Part shown: piece by piece, positions 60,451 through 64,000 of the stretch
Position numbering within the stretch: the first letter of the stretch is position 1
Layout of the letters: each line of letters starts with the position of its first letter
Assembly: GCA_026120185.1 (NCBI GenBank)
Contig: JANUWF010002051.1
Coordinates: 620,001 to 684,000 of the forward strand
Length of the DNA stretch: 64,000 nt
Source of the DNA: Voacanga thouarsii
Taxonomy: Eukaryota > Streptophyta > Magnoliopsida > Gentianales > Apocynaceae
Direction: 5' to 3'
The notes under the pieces: model-generated
Told to the model about the DNA's origin: nothing
The model's input: only the letters and a program-made list of their open reading frames with translations
Database searches by the model: none
Position numbers and translations under genes: made by a program

Positions 60451-60984
60451 TATTGAATGCTAAACTAAAAAAAAATGCATAATATTATTAAACATTACAA
60501 AATATAGTAAAAAATAATATAATGTGCAAAATTCAAAAATTAAAAACGAAACATAGTACTAAAAAGGTCTAAAAAAATATAGAGATTTTACTATAATCTC
60601 TATTTACTTATCATCTTCAGGTGTGTCATGACCATCATCTTTTTTATATTGCCTCTTGGGACTTTTGGGAGTCCTTTCTCTGCTCATGTACATCATCGAG
60701 AAATTATCCTTTACAATTTAAAAAAAGAAAAGAAAACAGTAAAAAGCATATTGTTAATAGTAGTGACCATAAATTGTATCCAAAACAAACTGAATCAGCT
60801 AGTAATTCAAGGGCATATTATGTTGGGAAAGACCAATGTCATTAACATTTCGTGCAACTCAAAGCTAATGAATGTAATGGAGCTGTCCAAGGTTCTTAAT
60901 GTATCATTTATCCTACAAATTATATTTTACTAAACTAATAGCATTAAGATCATTACTAACCAAAGATCATATCATCAACATACA

Positions 60985-61474
60985 AGTTGGATGAGTCATA
61001 GGTGGCATAAATATAGGAGCAATATCTAAAGAACGCTTGGGAAATCCCATACCAGATCGCTGCCATGAACACAACGCAGACAGAAAGAATTAAAATTTGA
61101 TATTAACCTTCTATATTCATAACATTTATTAGAAACAAATTAAACAATTATTCTAACGAAAATCCCAAAAGTTCATAGGTGTTAATCATAATCATATCAG
61201 ATTATAATTGTATCATTATGGTGTCTTCAAGGCCAATTAAACCAGAAAGGATAGAAGACATATTTCATGCACTTCCTTGATATAAATAAATGACTGTAAA
61301 GAACTGCATTATTGAACACTTTAACAATGTTTGTGAAATGAAGGTGCTAAATTTCCTAAAAGTTTATTGCTCATAAACCCAATAATATTAAGGATACTTT
61401 CCTCGAGGACCACCAAAAGCCTCTTGCCAATAGTCCAATGAGACCAGAATTTTATCTCTCACATGCATATCTAT
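60985..61474 (-). pseudogene. Captured TOM1-like (TOL) gene fragment
   Basis: Two exons on minus. The first starts at a TTTTGCAG acceptor (61474) and encodes VRDKILVSLDYWQEAFGGPR, then GKYP-stop-YYWVYE, the conserved end of the VHS domain. The second starts after CATGGCAG at 61059 and encodes SGMGFPKRSLDIAPIF, then MPPMTHPT, the linker before the GAT domain. TOM1-like proteins bind ubiquitin and sort membrane cargo in the ESCRT-0-like step of plants. A Gln-to-stop change (CAA to TAA) and loss of downstream exons make it a fragment, carried inside CACTA-3 on the strand opposite to its left terminus. Confidence 0.8.
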
Positions 61475-61608
61475 CTGCAAAAGTATAAAAGAAACTGCAT
61501 TTTAATCAAGACCTTGAATTACAGCTAACAGATTCATTTTCTAGTAGAATAAACAACAAATTAGAAAATAACACCAATAGGAAAAGAACCTTCCCAAGAA
61601 TAAGTACA

Positions 61609-61653
<45 letters not shown>

Positions 61654-63160
61654 GTATCACTTCATTAGTTATGTGAATATCAAAGCCAAAGATCAGGAAG
61701 TTGCATACTGTATATGTCAATGTTAAACCATGGTAGTCATTTCTTAACTACAAATCTCCTGTCATCCATCTAGAATACTTTCAACAAATGCAATTTGTTG
61801 TCAACAAAACAAATCAGCAATTTGTATTTATGAATGCTTTCAAAAAAAAAAAAAACAAATAAGCAAAACAAGGATATTCTCTTCCATATTCTCATTCATT
61901 GCAAAGTCACTAATAAGTGTAGGTCTCAGATTGGAAGAGATGCAAAAAGTTTAGACATGGACATGAATAGACAAAGAAACTTAGGAAGGAGAATGTACAT
62001 ATAGTAGCAACTTAGGGGCTGCAAAACTTTCAACACCAATCACAACATATTCAGGTGAAAGGTTTACTTAGGGCATGCACTACTAGGGAAAATAAGAAAG
62101 TCTAAATTTTGAATGGCCTCCAAACTCGCAAGAAATAAACCAAGTTTTAGAATGTCCAATCAACAAAAGACATTGTAGCAAAAGAAATACATTCATGCAT
62201 CGACTCTGCTATTATAACCAAAATTTTCCTCTCCAACAATTCAGCCAACGAAACTCTTGCTAACCAATCTTTCAAAGTTCAACTTGAAATGATATTGTGA
62301 AAGCTTATTCTCTTTCATGCCATCTACAAACTATCCATGAATGGTATCTTAAAGTATCTTAGATTTAAATAACAAAGTTCCAATCACTCCTTTAATCTAG
62401 ATCCCTTCAACCCATTCAAATAGATTATAGAAGTAAATATGGTAAAACAGCATTTTCTTAAGTATTATGTAACTAGTTTTCATTCTTTTAACTCCTATGA
62501 TTTTGTTTGTATTCAAAACATCCCAAAATCAATTTCATACTTCCTCTAACATCTTAGGGCATGCCTAAATTCAGCCACAACAACACAACATCCAAGCATA
62601 CATAACAAATAAAAATCACAAAATAGCAACAAAAATAATCCCAGCTTACATAAACAACTTATTTTCGTCTTTATGTTCCTTTTTATTCTTATGAATTTTT
62701 TTCACCTTCAAAATCCCAAAAAACTAACTCCTAAACTTTCCTAACATGTTAAGGTGTAATTAGATTCTGCTACTTCAATTCAGTAACCTTGCAAGTAAAA
62801 CAATTCCATAGCTACAAATCATGAAACAAAAATCATTTCATCATTCATTCATCACTATTTTATGCCTTATCTTTTTATTTTCCTTAAACTTTACATACCC
62901 TAATTTTACCCTTTCTTTTTCTATATTTTCTTCACTCCAAAACGCTTCAAAATGGACTGCAAAATGTTACTAAAGCATCCTCAAATAGATCGGTTCACAC
63001 CCCATCTCCAAACAACACAAAAAATAGAAATTCTAATCTCAGCACCGTCACAACATTTTTCATCTTTAGCCATGAAAACTTATATCAAATTGATCTTTAT
63101 CATCTCTAGAACATTTTTTGTTCAAGGAGGAAGGGTCTTACCTGAGTTTTGAATCTATTT
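61475..63160. other. AT-rich stretch upstream of the TOL exons, no exon recognised
   Basis: A (TA)n run lies at 61611-61650. I searched minus-strand translations for N-terminal VHS exons and found none I could support. It may be intron and 5' sequence of the captured gene. Confidence 0.5.
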
Positions 63161-64000
63161 CTTGGTCTGAAAGTGGCAGAACTCCCTTCTTCTTCTTCTT
63201 CTTCTTCTTCTTTCCCAAGCTGGTTTCTTTTTCTACTTTCTCTCTTTTTTTCTTTTTTCTTTTTTTTTTTTTGCTATTTATTTGAAGTAAATCGGATAAC
63301 TTAGGAATGATCCATTGTGTTCACAAAGACTACTTCACGGGCAAGAAGAGGTAAAATCCACTAATAAGAGATGGAATACAGGCTGTTCACAAAGACTACT
63401 TTTCTTTCTTTCTTAATGAAAGAAAAAGAAATTATAGAAAGCCAAAACTAAGTGTATCATTAACCTTTAAAAAAAACAAAAAAGTAAATAAAATGTAAAG
63501 GTAGCTCAATATAAGCAAGAAGTAGTAAAACATAACAGAAATTGAACTATGCTGCTGACCCTAAGCTAGTGGACAACATTAAGAGAGAGTATATAGTTTT
63601 AATTGGTTTGAAATCAAAATCTGAAACCATCACAAGCCCCCCAAAAAATGTCATTAAATAGACAAATGATTATTCCTTTGAAATTTAAACCTTCAATTAA
63701 GAGTTGGTAGAAATTCGTCATTACATTTTTTCAAATTATATTCCTCCAAAATAGTAGTAAACAAAAGGAACATCTAAATATTCCTTCAAACTACTAGAAA
63801 TTCCCAAAATGTCAGAGGGAAAAAAAATGGTAATCACCATATATAACAGATTTAAGTTTTTGCTAAAGGTAATCGGATAAGTTTTGCCACGTAATCTAGT
63901 ATAATCTCTATATAAAAGCCCAAAACCTAATGCATTTATGAATATTAGCATACCAAATTAATGATCTAATCGTTAAATTTTTTTTTTTTAAATTGCTAAA
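63161..64000. other. (CTT)n run and AT-rich spacer
   Basis: A (CTT)n run at about 63187-63211 and a poly-T run near 63260, with AT-rich sequence to the end. On minus, GAAGAAG followed by AAACTCAG and GTAAGA (about 63143) looks like a 5' leader with a splice donor and might belong to the captured gene. Confidence 0.45.

Larger units (their letters stand above)
59734..64000 (+). mobile_element. CACTA-3 left end (element runs past window or is truncated)
   Basis: The terminus CACTACGGGAAAACCGC at 59734 is followed by a dense subterminal array with a third motif (TTTAGAGACGAA and inverse). The right end is not seen before 64000, so the end given is only the window edge. The interior carries TOM1-like gene exons. 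No transposase was found in the visible part. Confidence 0.7.

Noticed and set aside
62079..62100. CACTACTAGGGAAAATAAG, a possible further CACTA terminus
   Set aside because: No subterminal repeats follow it and no matching inverted end was found; likely chance, or at most a tiny fragment.

Overview
This is nuclear DNA of a flowering plant, probably a eudicot. It is AT-rich, has spliced gene fragments with GT/AG borders, and consists almost entirely of plant transposable elements. I find no intact host gene, tRNA, rRNA, operon or CRISPR array. Essentially every coding trace belongs to a retroelement, a DNA transposon or a host-gene piece carried by one.

Layout. 1-2410: the 3' part of a decayed endogenous pararetrovirus (RT/RNase H, a second ORF, and a promoter with TGACG motifs and a TATA box). 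2690-5600: a SIRE/Maximus-like copia 3' end and LTR lying against the RNase H tail, polypurine tract and LTR of a second copia element. 5640-6344, 7871-7994 and 56393-56690: three pieces of one minus-strand LINE. The first break is a 1.5 kb solo LTR (6345-7865, target duplication CCCAC). The second break is 48.4 kb long (7995-56392). It begins TGTAAAACCCC, ends GTGTTACA, is flanked by CAAAG/CGAAG, and the LINE frame reads straight across it. The middle three quarters of the window is therefore best read as one gypsy-type LTR insertion swollen by later nested insertions.

Inside that LTR sit two CACTA (En/Spm) transposons. CACTA-1 (8809-24528, target duplication TTC) has lost its transposase region and carries an antisense RKD (RWP-RK) gene fragment; four LTRs are nested in it. 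CACTA-2 (32150-43581, target duplication TTA) still has recognisable TnpA-like and TnpD/TNP2 genes on the minus strand, between large arrays of palindromic subterminal repeats. The same block holds a FAR1-type MULE transposase relic (28080-29985), a plant-mobile-domain (MAIN-like) pseudogene split by a solo LTR (46028-49870), and a MuDR-type transposase relic between palindromic repeats (50927-54595).

Right of the LINE lie another FAR1-type transposase relic (56850-58650) and the left end of a third CACTA element (59734 onward), which contains exons of a TOM1-like (VHS/GAT, TOL) gene. The rest of 61.5-64 kb shows only simple repeats.

Nested order recovered from target duplications: LINE, then gypsy LTR, then CACTA-1, then a solo LTR (11261-14525), into which another LTR (11823-13331) inserted and at whose edge a 4.3 kb LTR (14527-18849) inserted. 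Family names rest on recognising protein motifs and terminal sequences by eye; no database search was possible.
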